This document shows, one piece after another, positions 8,412 to 17,460 of a stretch of DNA of 60,356 nt (positions are counted from its first letter, which is position 1; the number at the start of each line of letters is the position of its first letter). Below the pieces are notes generated by a model. The model searched no databases. It was not told the DNA's origin and saw only the letters and a list, made by a program, of their open reading frames with translations. The stretch is from contig DASYKU010000077.1 in assembly GCA_035995165.1 (NCBI GenBank), positions 1 through 60,356 on the forward strand, written 5' to 3'. A program made the position numbers and the translations under genes. The stretch is from Mycobacteriales bacterium (lineage in GTDB: Bacteria > Actinomycetota > Actinomycetes > Mycobacteriales > CADCTP01).

Positions 8412-8828
8412 TCATGCATCGCCTCCGGTGGTGCCGTGATATTGGTCGTCGGTGATGTGCTCGAGCCAGGTCGTGCTGCCGGTGGGGTCATCAGCACCCT
8501 CGAGCATCGCGATGTGCTCCATGAAGGTGTCCTCGGACGCGGCGTGCCAGTGCTCCTCGCCCGGCGGGGTGTAGATCGTCTGGCCGGGGTGGGCCTCGAT
8601 GACCTTGCCGTCGCGGGTGCCGAACCGGCCGACGCCCTGCGTGACATGCAGGTACTGGCCGCGGGCGTGCGAGTGCCACGCGGTGCGGGCGCCGGGGGCG
8701 AAGCGGACGGTGGCGACGACCATGCGCTGGTCACCTTCGTGCGGGAGCGCGATCGGGTCGAGCCAGACGTCGCCGGCGAACTGCTCCGGGGGGTTCTTCG
8801 TCGTCGGGATGGTCGGTTCGATGTTCAT
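8412..8828 (-). CDS. Cupin domain protein
   Basis: The 138-residue protein is a single small cupin barrel. Metal-ligand candidates are His52 and His54 (WHSHARGQ) with the neighbouring Gln58 in motif 1, and His93/His95 (GEEHWHAA) in motif 2. PGQTIYTPPGEEHWH is the usual cupin second motif. Related proteins are annotated as cupin-type carboxymuconolactone-decarboxylase-associated or quercetin-dioxygenase-like proteins; no specific reaction can be assigned. The ATG overlaps the stop of the upstream shortened SDR (ATGA) and GAGGAG lies about 9 bases before it, so it is the last gene of the MFS-SDR-cupin operon. Confidence 0.9.
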   Translation of the reverse strand: MNIEPTIPTTKNPPEQFAGDVWLDPIALPHEGDQRMVVATVRFAPGARTAWHSHARGQYLHVTQGVGRFGTRDGKVIEAHPGQTIYTPPGEEHWHAASEDTFMEHIAMLEGADDPTGSTTWLEHITDDQYHGTTGGDA

Positions 8829-9238
8829 CTGCTGATGCTCCTCAGTAGCTGTCCGGCTCGCTGCCGGCGCATGACCGGCAGGACGGCGCGGGTGACGTTC
8901 AGCGGACCGAACAGGTTGACCTCGAGCTGGGCCCGCAACTGCTCGGGACTGACCTCCTCGAAGAAGCCGGCCTGGAAGGTCCCGGCGTTGTTCACCAGCA
9001 CGTCGATCCGGCCGAACCGTTGCACGGCGGCGTCGACGGCGGAGGTTGCGGCCTCGGGGTCGGTGATGTCCAGGGCCACGGCGAGCAGGTTCTCCTGCGC
9101 ACCGACCGAGGCGCTCACCCGCGCGGCGTCTCGGACGGTGGCGACGACGGCGTGCCCGGCGGCCAGAGCCGCCTGGGCGATCTGGACGCCCAGGCCGCGT
9201 CCTGCGCCGGTGATGACGTAGACCTTGACGTTGCTCAT
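8825..9238 (-). CDS. C-terminally truncated SDR family protein
   Basis: The 137-residue product begins as a normal SDR: VITGAGRGLG at residues 8-17, VALDITD near 54-60 and NNAG at about 83-86. It stops soon after VTRAVLPVMRRQRAGQ. A full SDR would continue with the Ser, the YxxxK active site and the C-terminal half, another 120-150 residues, all absent. The last seven codons read into the ribosome site of the cupin gene, as if a deletion fused the middle of the SDR to the cupin leader. The ATG overlaps the MFS stop (ATGA). The protein should bind nucleotide at best and is probably not an active enzyme. Confidence 0.8.
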   Translation of the reverse strand: MSNVKVYVITGAGRGLGVQIAQAALAAGHAVVATVRDAARVSASVGAQENLLAVALDITDPEAATSAVDAAVQRFGRIDVLVNNAGTFQAGFFEEVSPEQLRAQLEVNLFGPLNVTRAVLPVMRRQRAGQLLRSISR

Positions 9239-10629
9239 AGGGGATGCGTCTCCTCGCGAGAAGGATGGGGAAGTGTGGCCGCGGCGGCTGTCGCGACGAC
9301 GAGGACGGCGGCGGCGACCAGCAGGCTGAGACGGACGCCGGATCCGATGGTGGCGGGGTCGGCGAGCAGCCCGCCGAAGACGGCGACTCCGAGCGCACCG
9401 CCGACCTGGCGGCTGGTGTTGAACAGGCCGGACGCCATGCCGGAGCGGTCTCCCGGCACGCTGTCGAGCAGTGCGCCGATGGCCGGCGGTATGACCAGGG
9501 GTGCGGCGGCGCCGACGGGGATCATCAGCACCGCCAGCTGCCGCGGCGACGCCACCCCGGCCAGGAGGCCGAGCGCCACCAGGTCGAGCGCGATGGTCAG
9601 CAAGCCGGTGGTGATGACCGCCCGGCGGCCGAGGCGCTCGGCTATCCGCGCTGAGAACGGGGTGATGACAGCGCCGATCAGCATCATCGGCACGAAGACC
9701 GTGCCGGTGGCCAGTGCCGAGAGCCCGCGACCCTGCTGGAGGTAGAGGCTGAGGACGAAGGGCAGCCCGTAGTAGCCGACCATGAACGCGAAGCCGACCG
9801 CCAGCAGCACCGCGACCCCCCGCGCCCGGACCAGGTCCGGTGGCACCATCGGATGCGCCCCGCGGGTCTGCCCGGCGATGAACGCCGCGAGCGCGACCAC
9901 CGTCACCGCAGCCGCCGCCAGCACCAGCGGATCGGTGACGCCGGCCGCGCCGGCTCCGATGGCGGCGTACGTGAGGCCGCCCAGGGCGAGCACGGCGGTC
10001 ACCTGCCCGACCCGGTCCAACGGCACGTCCCGCCGCGGCGACGGGCGCAGGCCGGCGAGCAGGCCCAGCGCCACCGCGCCCACCGGGACGTTGATGAGGA
10101 AGATCAGCCGCCAGTCGATCAGTTCGAGCGCACCGCCCAGCGCGGGACCGGCGGAGGAGGCGACGGCGCCCCCCATCGCCCACACGCCCAGGGCGCGGCC
10201 CCGCGCGCCGGCGTCCGGATAGGCCTGGCGGATCAGCGCCATCGATGCCGGCATCATCACTGCCGCGGCCGAACCCTGCAGGAACCGGGCCGCCACGAGA
10301 ACTGTCAGACCGGGTGCGACGGCACAGGCGGCCGACGCGAGCACGAAGACGACGATCCCGCCGGCGTACGCACGGCGCGCGCCGATCCGGTCGGTCAGAG
10401 CGCCGGAGGACAGCAGCAGCGCGGCGAACATCAGCGTGTAGCCGTCGACCAACCACTGCAGACCGGTGATGCCACCGCCGAGATCGGCGCGGATGGCCGG
10501 CAGCGCCACGTTGACCACGACGGTGTCGAGCGTGACGACGAAGAACCCCAGGACCGCCGCCGCCAGCGCGGCTCGCGCCTGGCTGCCGACCGCCACGGAG
10601 GGGGCCGGGTGCGCGATCGCTGCGGACAT
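9235..10629 (-). CDS. MFS transporter (DHA2/EmrB-like drug exporter)
   Basis: The 464-residue protein has 14-helix DHA2 features: FFVVTLDTVVVNVALPAIRADLGGG (motif D1) near residue 30, LQWLVDGYTLMFAALLLSSGALTDRIGARRAYAGG (motif A) and GAVASSAGPALGGALELIDWRLIFLINVPVG (motif C). These are typical of proton-driven multidrug exporters. The ATG at 10629 is preceded by AGGAG; an upstream in-frame extension to 10749 would cross the palindrome and is rejected. It overlaps the SDR start by four bases and is divergent from the XRE regulator at 10779, which probably represses it. Confidence 0.92.
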   Translation of the reverse strand: MSAAIAHPAPSVAVGSQARAALAAAVLGFFVVTLDTVVVNVALPAIRADLGGGITGLQWLVDGYTLMFAALLLSSGALTDRIGARRAYAGGIVVFVLASAACAVAPGLTVLVAARFLQGSAAAVMMPASMALIRQAYPDAGARGRALGVWAMGGAVASSAGPALGGALELIDWRLIFLINVPVGAVALGLLAGLRPSPRRDVPLDRVGQVTAVLALGGLTYAAIGAGAAGVTDPLVLAAAAVTVVALAAFIAGQTRGAHPMVPPDLVRARGVAVLLAVGFAFMVGYYGLPFVLSLYLQQGRGLSALATGTVFVPMMLIGAVITPFSARIAERLGRRAVITTGLLTIALDLVALGLLAGVASPRQLAVLMIPVGAAAPLVIPPAIGALLDSVPGDRSGMASGLFNTSRQVGGALGVAVFGGLLADPATIGSGVRLSLLVAAAVLVVATAAAATLPHPSREETHPL

Positions 10630-10707
10630 GCCGGGGCTCCTGACGGACGGGATCGGGTGCCGGGCTGGTCGCCGACGCCACCGAGGCAACCGCGTCTCCC
10701 CGCGGCG

Positions 10708-10748
10708 TGGGAGGTCGTGTCTATGGGGGGTACAGACACGACCTCCCA
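10708..10748. promoter_or_regulatory. Large palindromic operator between MFS operon and XRE regulator
   Basis: Two perfect 15-base arms (10708-10722 TGGGAGGTCGTGTCT and 10734-10748) flank an 11-base centre. The element lies 30 bases before the regulator start and 79 bases before the MFS start, in the divergent gap. Size and place fit an operator for the neighbouring MmyB-type regulator rather than a terminator, since both genes point away from it. Confidence 0.7.
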
Positions 10749-10778
10749 CCGGCGGCCGGTGGACGTAGCGTCGTCACC

Positions 10779-11660
10779 GTGGACAACCGAGCCGAGATCC
10801 GCGAGTTCCTGGCCACGCGCCGGGCCCGGATCACCCCGGGACAGGCCGGGCTGCCCGCTGGCGGCGGCCGGCGGCGGGTGCCCGGGCTACGCCGGGAAGA
10901 GGTCGCGGTCCTGGCCGGCGTGAGCACCGAGTGGTACGCCCGACTGGAGAAGGGCCACATCGCCGGTGTCTCCGAGGACGTCCTGGACGCGGTGGCCCGC
11001 GCCCTGCAGCTCGACGAGGCCGAGCGGGACCACCTCTTCGACCTCGCCCGGGCCGCCCGCCCGGGCCGCGGCCCCGCCCGCAGGACGACGCCGAAGGTGC
11101 CGGCGAGCGTGCACTGGATCCTCGACTCGATGACCACCGCGGCCGCGTTCGTCCGCAACGGACGGCTGGACGTCCTGGCCATCAACCCGCTCGGCCGCGC
11201 CCTCTACGCGCCGGTCTTCGACGACCCCAGACGCCCGGCGAACCTCGCCCGGTTCAACTTCCTCGACCCGCGATCCGAGGACTTCTACCCCGACTGGCGC
11301 GGCGCGGCCGACACCAGCGTCGCGCTGCTACGCACCGAGGCCGGCCGCGACCCCCACGACCGCGACCTGACCGACCTCGTCGGCGAGCTCGCCACCCGCA
11401 GCGACGAGTTCCGCACCCGATGGGCCGCGCACGACGTCCGGCTGCACCGGTCCGGGGTCAAGCACTTCCAGCACCCCGTCGTCGGCCGGCTCGACCTGGC
11501 CTTCGACGCCCTGCAGCTCCCCGCCGAGCCGGGCCTCACGCTGACCGCCTACACCGCAGAACCCGGCTCACCCGCACAGGACGCACTCTCGCTGCTGGCC
11601 AGCTGGGCGGCCACCACCGCTGTGACCGATCGAGCGGCGACCGACCGGCCCGCGCGCTGA
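10779..11660 (+). CDS. XRE-family regulator with MmyB-like ligand domain
   Basis: The 293-residue protein starts with a helix-turn-helix (PGLRREEVAVLAGVSTEWYA and RLEKGHIAGVSEDVLDAVARAL, about residues 30-75). The rest matches the MmyB-like PAS-type domain seen in many actinobacterial regulators (VHWILDSMTTAAAFVRNGRL, DVLAINPLGRALYAPVF, then HPVVGRLDLAFDALQLPAEP), which is thought to bind fatty acids or other small ligands. GTG at 10779 is the likely start, since the longer frame from 10707 would read through the palindrome. It is divergent from an MFS/SDR/cupin operon, the usual partner of this regulator class. Confidence 0.9.
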   Translation: MDNRAEIREFLATRRARITPGQAGLPAGGGRRRVPGLRREEVAVLAGVSTEWYARLEKGHIAGVSEDVLDAVARALQLDEAERDHLFDLARAARPGRGPARRTTPKVPASVHWILDSMTTAAAFVRNGRLDVLAINPLGRALYAPVFDDPRRPANLARFNFLDPRSEDFYPDWRGAADTSVALLRTEAGRDPHDRDLTDLVGELATRSDEFRTRWAAHDVRLHRSGVKHFQHPVVGRLDLAFDALQLPAEPGLTLTAYTAEPGSPAQDALSLLASWAATTAVTDRAATDRPAR

Positions 11661-11783
11661 GCGCCGCACCTGCACTGCACCGACGGCAGCGGTTGCTCGG
11701 TCGGCCCAGCCCGCATCGGCGGCTCTTTCGCCCGCAGGCATGCGGTCAACTCGGGCACAGGGAGACGCCCGGCCCCCGCGGAC

Positions 11784-14456
11784 CTAGCTGAGCTCCAGCT
11801 GCGCGAGTTCACCGCGGGAGGTGACGCCCGTCTTGGCGAAGGAGTTGCGGAGGTGGAACGCGACCGTGCGGGGCGAGATCCAGCACTGGGCGGCAACGTC
11901 CTTATTGGACAGACCCTGACGGACCAGCTGGGCGACCCGGAGTTCCATGGGCGTGAGATCCAGCAGGGTCGAGGGATCGCGGGTGCGGGCGGTCTCCCCC
12001 GAGGCCCGCAGCTCCCGGGTGGTGTGCTCGACGAGCGGCTCGGCGCGCAGGTCCTGGAAGGTGTCCAGCGCGAGCCGTAGGTGGGTACGGGCGTCGACCC
12101 GGCGGTGCGCACGGCGCAGGAACTCCCCGTACGCGAGGTGGGTCCGGGCCCGGTCGTACGGCCGCCCGCCGTGCGCCAGCGCGCTCTCGAAGAGCCCCGG
12201 CGCCTCCGCCGGTCCGGCCAGCAGGGCCCGTCCGTGCCCGGCGGCGGCAAGCGCCCACGGCCACCGGGTCGCCTCGGCGAAGGCGGCCAGTTCCTCCGTC
12301 CAGACCGCGGCCCGCTCCCGGTCGCCGGCCCGGACCGCGGCGTCGACGCGGTCGACGGCCGCCATCCGCGCGATGACCGGCAACCGGATCCGGCCGAGGT
12401 GGTGGAGGGCGGCGTGGACGTCGCCGGCCCGGGCCGCCCGGGTTCCGACCGCCCACCGGGTCAGGTCGTGGACCGGGTCGGCCAGGATGCCGAGCGGATG
12501 GCTCCCGGTGACGGCCTCCAGCTCGGCGAGCAGGGCGTCGTAGTCGGGACGGCCCTGGAGGGCGGCCAGGAGGGTCAGCCAGGCAAGGGGGGCCGCGGTC
12601 ATCGGTCGCGGCGCGAGCGTCAGCGCTTCGGCGGCGGAGCTGCCGGCGGCGGTCCACCGCCCGGCGAGCAACTGGGCGAAGGCGAGCCGCGGCAGCGCGT
12701 AGAGGACGAGCATGCCGGCGCCGCTCTCCCGGGCGCCGGAGAGCATCGCGGTGAAGCTGCGCCGGTGGGCGTCGTCGTCGCCGAGGTGCAGCGCGGCGTT
12801 GCCGAGGTTGGCCAGCACATCCGGGTCGGTCACCTCGGCGCTCTCGGCCAGCGCGTCCCGCAGCGAGGCCACGGCCGTCCTCACGTCACCGCGGGCCGCC
12901 TCGGTCATGCTGGCCAGCAGCCGGCTGAGGCAGCGCCGGCGAGGGGTGTCGTGGGGGATGGCGACCGGGTCGGCGGAGGCGCCGCTGTCCGCGCCGTAGA
13001 CGACCAGGACCGAGGCGGCGGCCGCCATCTCCAACGCCCGGTCCGGGTCGTCGGCGGCGACGACCCGGGCGGCCCGGGTGAAGATCCGGTGCCCGTCGGA
13101 CGCCGAGCCGACGTTGATCTCGATCCGGCCGCGCAGCCGATCGATGTCGGCCCGCAGCAGCCCGTCGCCGGTGCCCTCCCGTGCGGCGGCGGCCAAGGTA
13201 CGGGCCCGGGTCGGCTGCCCGCAGGCCCAGGCGTTGCGGGCGGCGGCGAACGACCGGGCTGCGCGCACCTGATCGCCGGTGGTCAGCTCGGCGGCGCGCT
13301 CGTAGGCGGCGGCCGCCGCGACGTACCCGCCGCGCCGTTCGGCCCTGCCCGCGGCGAGATCCAGGGCCGCGGCGACCCCGTCGTCGGGCCCGTCGGCGGC
13401 GGCCGCGCGGTGCCACGCCTCCCGGTCGGGGTCGTCGGCCAGGGCGCCGGCGAGGGCCTGGTGGGCCGTCCGCCGCTGGGCGCTGGTCGCGCCCTGGTAG
13501 ATAGCGGACCGGACGAGCGGGTGCCGTACCCGCGCGCTGTCCCCGTCGATGGACAGCAGGCCGGACCGCTCGGCCTCGTCCAGCGCGTCCGCGACGACGC
13601 CGAGGACCGCGGCCGCGCGCCGCACCGTCGCGGTCCGGCCGGAGTCGTCTGCGGCCGCGACCAGCAGCAGCGTCTGGACAGGCTCCGGCAGCCGGCGGCA
13701 CCGGTCCAGGAAGACCCGTTCGACGCCGGCGGTCAGGGGCAGCCGCGCCGGCATCGGCGCGGTCCCGCTCAGCTGCGCCGCGGTCAGCGCGGTCGGCAGC
13801 TCCACCAGCGCCAGCGGGTTGCCGCCGCTCTCGGCCAGGAGCACCTCGGACACCTCGTCCGGGAGCGGGTGCCCGGCGCCGCGGTCGAGCAGCGCCCGCG
13901 CCGCGGTCCCGTCCAGCCCGGTGAGCACCAGCGATGGCACCCCGTCGGCCGCGAACGCCGCACCGTCCCGGGCCGCGAACAGCACCGCGACCCGGTCGGC
14001 CTGCAGCCGCCGGGCGGCGAACAGCAGCGCGTCGGCCGAGGCCGCGTCGAGCCAGTGCGCGTCGTCGACGACCGCCAGCACCGGGGTCTCCTCGGCCGCC
14101 TCGGTGAGCATCGACAGGGTCGCCACCGCGACCAGGAACGGCTCGACCGCCGGTCCGTCCGTCTGTCCGAACGCGACCCGCAACGCGCGCGCCTGGGGCG
14201 GTGGGATCCGGTCGAGCAGCCGCAGGACGGGACGCAGCAGCCGGTGCAGCGCGGCGAACGCCAGCGGTGACTCCGACTCCAGCCCCTGCGTCCGCAGCAC
14301 CAGGACGCCGGCCGCGGAGGCGATCAGATCCTCCAGCAGCGCCGACTTCCCGACCCCGGCCTCGCCGCGCACCACGAGCGCGTCGGCGCGGCCCTGCCGG
14401 GCCCCGTCGAGCAGGACGGCCAGCCGGGCCCGCTCGACGTCCCGGCCCTGCAGCAC
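11784..14456 (-). CDS. LAL-type LuxR regulator with AAA ATPase domain
   Basis: The 890-residue protein has the LAL layout: an N-terminal STAND/AAA ATPase with Walker A GEAGVGKS at residues 31-38 and Walker B-like VLAVVDDAHWLD near residue 150, a long helical TPR-like middle, and a C-terminal LuxR helix-turn-helix (LTPMELRVAQLVRQGLSNKD, then SPRTVAFHLRNSFAKTGV). Such proteins are ATP-dependent transcriptional activators. The GTG at 14456 matches the family start (LQGRD.E...L..LL). It is divergent from a hydrolase gene 97 bases away. A degraded copy of its first 55 codons lies at 50730-50975. The sharp start and end match its neighbours. Confidence 0.93.
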   Translation of the reverse strand: MLQGRDVERARLAVLLDGARQGRADALVVRGEAGVGKSALLEDLIASAAGVLVLRTQGLESESPLAFAALHRLLRPVLRLLDRIPPPQARALRVAFGQTDGPAVEPFLVAVATLSMLTEAAEETPVLAVVDDAHWLDAASADALLFAARRLQADRVAVLFAARDGAAFAADGVPSLVLTGLDGTAARALLDRGAGHPLPDEVSEVLLAESGGNPLALVELPTALTAAQLSGTAPMPARLPLTAGVERVFLDRCRRLPEPVQTLLLVAAADDSGRTATVRRAAAVLGVVADALDEAERSGLLSIDGDSARVRHPLVRSAIYQGATSAQRRTAHQALAGALADDPDREAWHRAAAADGPDDGVAAALDLAAGRAERRGGYVAAAAAYERAAELTTGDQVRAARSFAAARNAWACGQPTRARTLAAAAREGTGDGLLRADIDRLRGRIEINVGSASDGHRIFTRAARVVAADDPDRALEMAAAASVLVVYGADSGASADPVAIPHDTPRRRCLSRLLASMTEAARGDVRTAVASLRDALAESAEVTDPDVLANLGNAALHLGDDDAHRRSFTAMLSGARESGAGMLVLYALPRLAFAQLLAGRWTAAGSSAAEALTLAPRPMTAAPLAWLTLLAALQGRPDYDALLAELEAVTGSHPLGILADPVHDLTRWAVGTRAARAGDVHAALHHLGRIRLPVIARMAAVDRVDAAVRAGDRERAAVWTEELAAFAEATRWPWALAAAGHGRALLAGPAEAPGLFESALAHGGRPYDRARTHLAYGEFLRRAHRRVDARTHLRLALDTFQDLRAEPLVEHTTRELRASGETARTRDPSTLLDLTPMELRVAQLVRQGLSNKDVAAQCWISPRTVAFHLRNSFAKTGVTSRGELAQLELS

Positions 14457-14466
14457 GGCCCGACGC

Positions 14467-14502
14467 TACCGGCGATCCCGGCCATTTGACCGGGTCGAGC
14501 AG
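14467..14502. repeat. 36-base conserved block in LAL/hydrolase promoter, copy 1
   Basis: This 36-base stretch in the divergent gap is identical to 50970-51005. It contains CCCGG-CCATTTGA-CCGGG, a short inverted repeat. Because flanking coding regions have diverged while this block has not, it may be a regulator site or simply the least altered part of a duplication. Confidence 0.7.
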
Positions 14503-14553
14503 CCGCCGGCGCGCCCACTCTCGGCGTCACCACCTCGAGGAAGCGAGACCGCG

Positions 14554-15903
14554 ATGGCCACCACCACGCTCATCGACCGCCCGGCCACGATCGCCCCCGA
14601 GCCCGGGCCCGGTCCCCTCCGCCGCGTCGTCGCGGCCGGTCTGACGGCCGGGCTGCTGGGCGCGCTCCTGCTCACGCTGGTCGTCCTCGCCGGCGCCGGC
14701 GAGCACGCCATCACCGGCTCGGCCCTGCTCGCGTTCGGGTTCGGCTGGGCGCTGCTGGCCGTGCTGTCGATCCGCCGGACCCGCGCGCCGCAGCGGTGGG
14801 CGCTGGTGCCCGCCGTCCTGATGGCTGGCACCGGAGCGTGGCTTCTGACGTCGGCCCCGGGCGACGGCGTGCTGTCCGCCGCCGGCTGGGTCTGGCCGCC
14901 GGCAGTGCTGGCGCTGGCCGCGTGGATGGGCGTCCGGGCGCGGCAGGTCCGTCCCGGCCGCTGGCTGCTCTACCCGGTCGTGGCCGTCCTGGCCGCCGCG
15001 GCCGTCGGCGGCGGCTACGCCACCGTCACGGCACCGGACAACCCGATGCCCGGGGTCTCCTACGACGTCGGCGGCCACCGGCTCCACCTGAACTGCACCG
15101 GGTCCGGCGGTCCCACCGTCGTGCTGGAGAACGGGCTGGGCGAGACCTCCCCGCTGTGGAGCCGGATCACCGCGACGGTCGGCCGGGACACGAGGGTCTG
15201 CGCGTACGACCGGGCCGGCCAGGGCTGGTCCGGCGACGCCCCGCAGCCGCAGGACGGCGCGCAGATCGCGGCGGACCTGCACACGCTGCTCGCCCGCGCC
15301 CACGAGCCCGGGCCGTACGTGCTCGTCGGCCACTCCACCGGCGGCGTCTACGCCCTTGCGTACGCGGCCCGGTATCCCGCCGAGGTCGCCGGCATGGTGC
15401 TGCTCGACTCCGCCGGCCCGAACCAGTTCACGGCGCTGCCGGACTACCCCCGCCAGTACGCCGCGATGCGCCGCCTGACCGCCCTGGCCCCGAGCCTGGC
15501 CCGCCTCGGCGTCACCCGGCTGCTACCGGCCTCCGCCTCCTCGGGCCTCCCGGCCCGGGAAGCGGCGCAGGTACGGGACTTCGCCACCAGTCCCCGCGGC
15601 CTGCGCAACATCCGCGACGAGCTGTCGGTCTACCCGGTCGTCTTCGTCCAGGCCGGGGCGCTCACCGGCCTGGCCGGCCGGCCGCTGGTCGTCGTGACCG
15701 CGGCCGAAAACCAGCTGGGCACCGCAGGCTGGGCGGCCGCCCAGGACCGGCTGGCCGCGCTGTCGACCATCAGCAGCCACCGCCTCGCCGACACGACCCA
15801 CGTGGGTCTTCTCGACGACCCGCGCGGCGCCGCCGCCTCGGTGCGCGCCATCACCGACGTCGTCCGCTCCGTCCGCACCGGCACGCCGCTGCCCGCGCGC
15901 TGA
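14554..15903 (+). CDS. Membrane-anchored alpha/beta hydrolase
   Basis: The 449-residue protein has about four transmembrane helices in its first 165 residues (VVAAGLTAGLLGALLLTLVV, ALLAFGFGWALLAVLSI and two more). An alpha/beta-hydrolase domain follows with the sequence SYDVGGHRLHLNCTGSGGPT. The nucleophile elbow GHSTGG puts Ser261 at the active site and THVGLLDD supplies His416. An acid is likely in the VVVTAAEN region. The active domain probably faces outside the membrane. It is divergent from the LAL regulator, and a serine hydrolase gene follows 30 bases downstream. A shortened copy lies at 51143-51847. Confidence 0.9.
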   Translation: MATTTLIDRPATIAPEPGPGPLRRVVAAGLTAGLLGALLLTLVVLAGAGEHAITGSALLAFGFGWALLAVLSIRRTRAPQRWALVPAVLMAGTGAWLLTSAPGDGVLSAAGWVWPPAVLALAAWMGVRARQVRPGRWLLYPVVAVLAAAAVGGGYATVTAPDNPMPGVSYDVGGHRLHLNCTGSGGPTVVLENGLGETSPLWSRITATVGRDTRVCAYDRAGQGWSGDAPQPQDGAQIAADLHTLLARAHEPGPYVLVGHSTGGVYALAYAARYPAEVAGMVLLDSAGPNQFTALPDYPRQYAAMRRLTALAPSLARLGVTRLLPASASSGLPAREAAQVRDFATSPRGLRNIRDELSVYPVVFVQAGALTGLAGRPLVVVTAAENQLGTAGWAAAQDRLAALSTISSHRLADTTHVGLLDDPRGAAASVRAITDVVRSVRTGTPLPAR

Positions 15904-15933
15904 ACTCACCGCCGCCCCAACAGAGGAGCCGTC

Positions 15934-17409
15934 ATGCACACCGCCGAACCCGTCCGCCCCACACCACGCTCCGCGCCGCCGAACGACCGCGTGGCTCTGC
16001 ACTGCCGGCCCTCGGGACGACACGTGGCGGGCGTGGCACTTCTCGTGGCCTGGCTCGGACTGGGGCTGCTGTTCTCGCTCGGCGCCGTGGGCTTCCTCCT
16101 CGCCGGGCTGGGGCTGGCCGTGGTCGTCCAGCTCGGCCGGCGGAGATCCTTGGCCGAGTTGTGGACCCGCGACCGCGCCGGCATCGGCAGGAGCCGGGCC
16201 GGCAAGGCCGGTGTCATCGGGGTGTTGCTGCTGACGCCGGCGTACCTGGTGGTGCACTACCTGCCGACCTGGGTGGGCAACAGCTGGATAGCCCTACTTG
16301 CGGCGCTGGGCCTCGTCGTCGCCTATGTCGCGATTCGCAGGCTCTTCGTCGCCGTAGCCGTGACCGCGGTCCTCGTCGCCGCCGCGATGTGGACACAGGC
16401 CCCGAGTCTGTCCACTGCCACGACCGGCGACGCCGGGTTGCTGGCCCAACTCGACCGCGTGCAGGACAAGGGAATGCTGACCGGATACGAGGACCTTTCC
16501 CTGGCCACAGTGGACCTCGACGCGGCGCAACCTGTACGGCTGGCCGGGTTCGGTGCCGACGCCACGAGACCGATGGAGATCGGCTCGATCACCAAATCTC
16601 TCACCGGCCTGGTCGTCGCTGACTCGGTCGAACGTGGAGAGCTGAGCCTCGACGCCCGGGTCGAGACATACCTGCCTGCGCTGCACGGCTCGGCCGCCGG
16701 CACTGTCACCATCCGGGAACTGGTCACCCACCGCTCCGGCTACGCCGAGTTCGGAGCGGCCACGCTGCGACGCGCGGCCTGGTCGGCCCCGACCGGCCGG
16801 AACTGGATCACCGCCGATCTCGACCACCTCATGCGGGAAGTCAGGACCGGGAGCCTCGCCACCCGGGGGACGTTCGCCTACTCCACGCTCGGCGCCGCCA
16901 CCGCCGGACAGGCCGCGGCCGCCGCTGCCGGCATGAGCTATCCCGACCTGATGCGAACCCGGCTGTTCGAACCTCTCGGCATGACCCACAGCGCCATCCA
17001 GGTCGGCCACCCGCTGGTCGGCGGCGGCAGGACCGCATCCGGCCACCGGGTCCAGCCCTGGGTCTTCGGCGCGTACGCCCCGGGCGGGGCCGCGGTGTCG
17101 ACCGCTGCGGATCTCAGCCGCCTCGCCACGGCCCTGCTCGACGGCACCGCACCCGGTATGAACGCCATGACACCCATCGCGCCGACTGGCCAGGACAACA
17201 CCCGCATCGGCGAGTTCTGGCACATCTCACGATGGCCGACCGGCCAGACCATCACCTGGCACAACGGTCAGACCGCCGGCTACACCGCCTACCTCGGCCT
17301 TGACCGGCAGCACCACAGGGCCGTGATCGTGCTCTCCGACGTCGCCAACGCCGCCACCACCGAACTCGGCACCGAGCTCCTCTCCACACCGAGCTCGCCA
17401 ACGCCGTGA
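15934..17409 (+). CDS. Serine hydrolase, beta-lactamase/penicillin-binding family
   Basis: The 491-residue protein has several N-terminal transmembrane helices (VALLVAWLGLGLLFSLGAVG and two or three more, to about residue 150). A class C beta-lactamase-like domain follows. The SxxK motif is Ser218-Ile-Thr-Lys221 (GSITKSLTG), YST near residue 310 replaces the usual YxN, and HNG in TWHNGQTAGY is the third motif. Family members are esterases, peptidases or beta-lactamases. The GTC-ATG start follows the hydrolase by 30 bases with a GAGGAG ribosome site, so the two form an operon probably switched by the LAL regulator. Confidence 0.9.
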   Translation: MHTAEPVRPTPRSAPPNDRVALHCRPSGRHVAGVALLVAWLGLGLLFSLGAVGFLLAGLGLAVVVQLGRRRSLAELWTRDRAGIGRSRAGKAGVIGVLLLTPAYLVVHYLPTWVGNSWIALLAALGLVVAYVAIRRLFVAVAVTAVLVAAAMWTQAPSLSTATTGDAGLLAQLDRVQDKGMLTGYEDLSLATVDLDAAQPVRLAGFGADATRPMEIGSITKSLTGLVVADSVERGELSLDARVETYLPALHGSAAGTVTIRELVTHRSGYAEFGAATLRRAAWSAPTGRNWITADLDHLMREVRTGSLATRGTFAYSTLGAATAGQAAAAAAGMSYPDLMRTRLFEPLGMTHSAIQVGHPLVGGGRTASGHRVQPWVFGAYAPGGAAVSTAADLSRLATALLDGTAPGMNAMTPIAPTGQDNTRIGEFWHISRWPTGQTITWHNGQTAGYTAYLGLDRQHHRAVIVLSDVANAATTELGTELLSTPSSPTP

Positions 17410-17460
17410 CGGCTGACGAAGCGCTCGCACTCGTCTGGTCGGGGTCAGATCTCCCGTCCG

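Noticed and set aside
5671-8415. A 914-codon open frame on the minus strand across the MMPL gene
   Set aside because: It is antisense to a clear MMPL protein. The translation is Gln/Glu/Arg/Gly-rich low complexity typical of high-GC shadows, with no family motif.
10708-10748. The long palindrome considered as a terminator
   Set aside because: Both neighbouring genes are transcribed away from it, and no T-run is present on either side.
12081-14270. A 729-codon plus-strand frame inside the LAL gene
   Set aside because: It lies antisense to the LAL regulator, with Gly/Arg/Gln-rich composition and no domain. The minus frame has Walker and HTH motifs.
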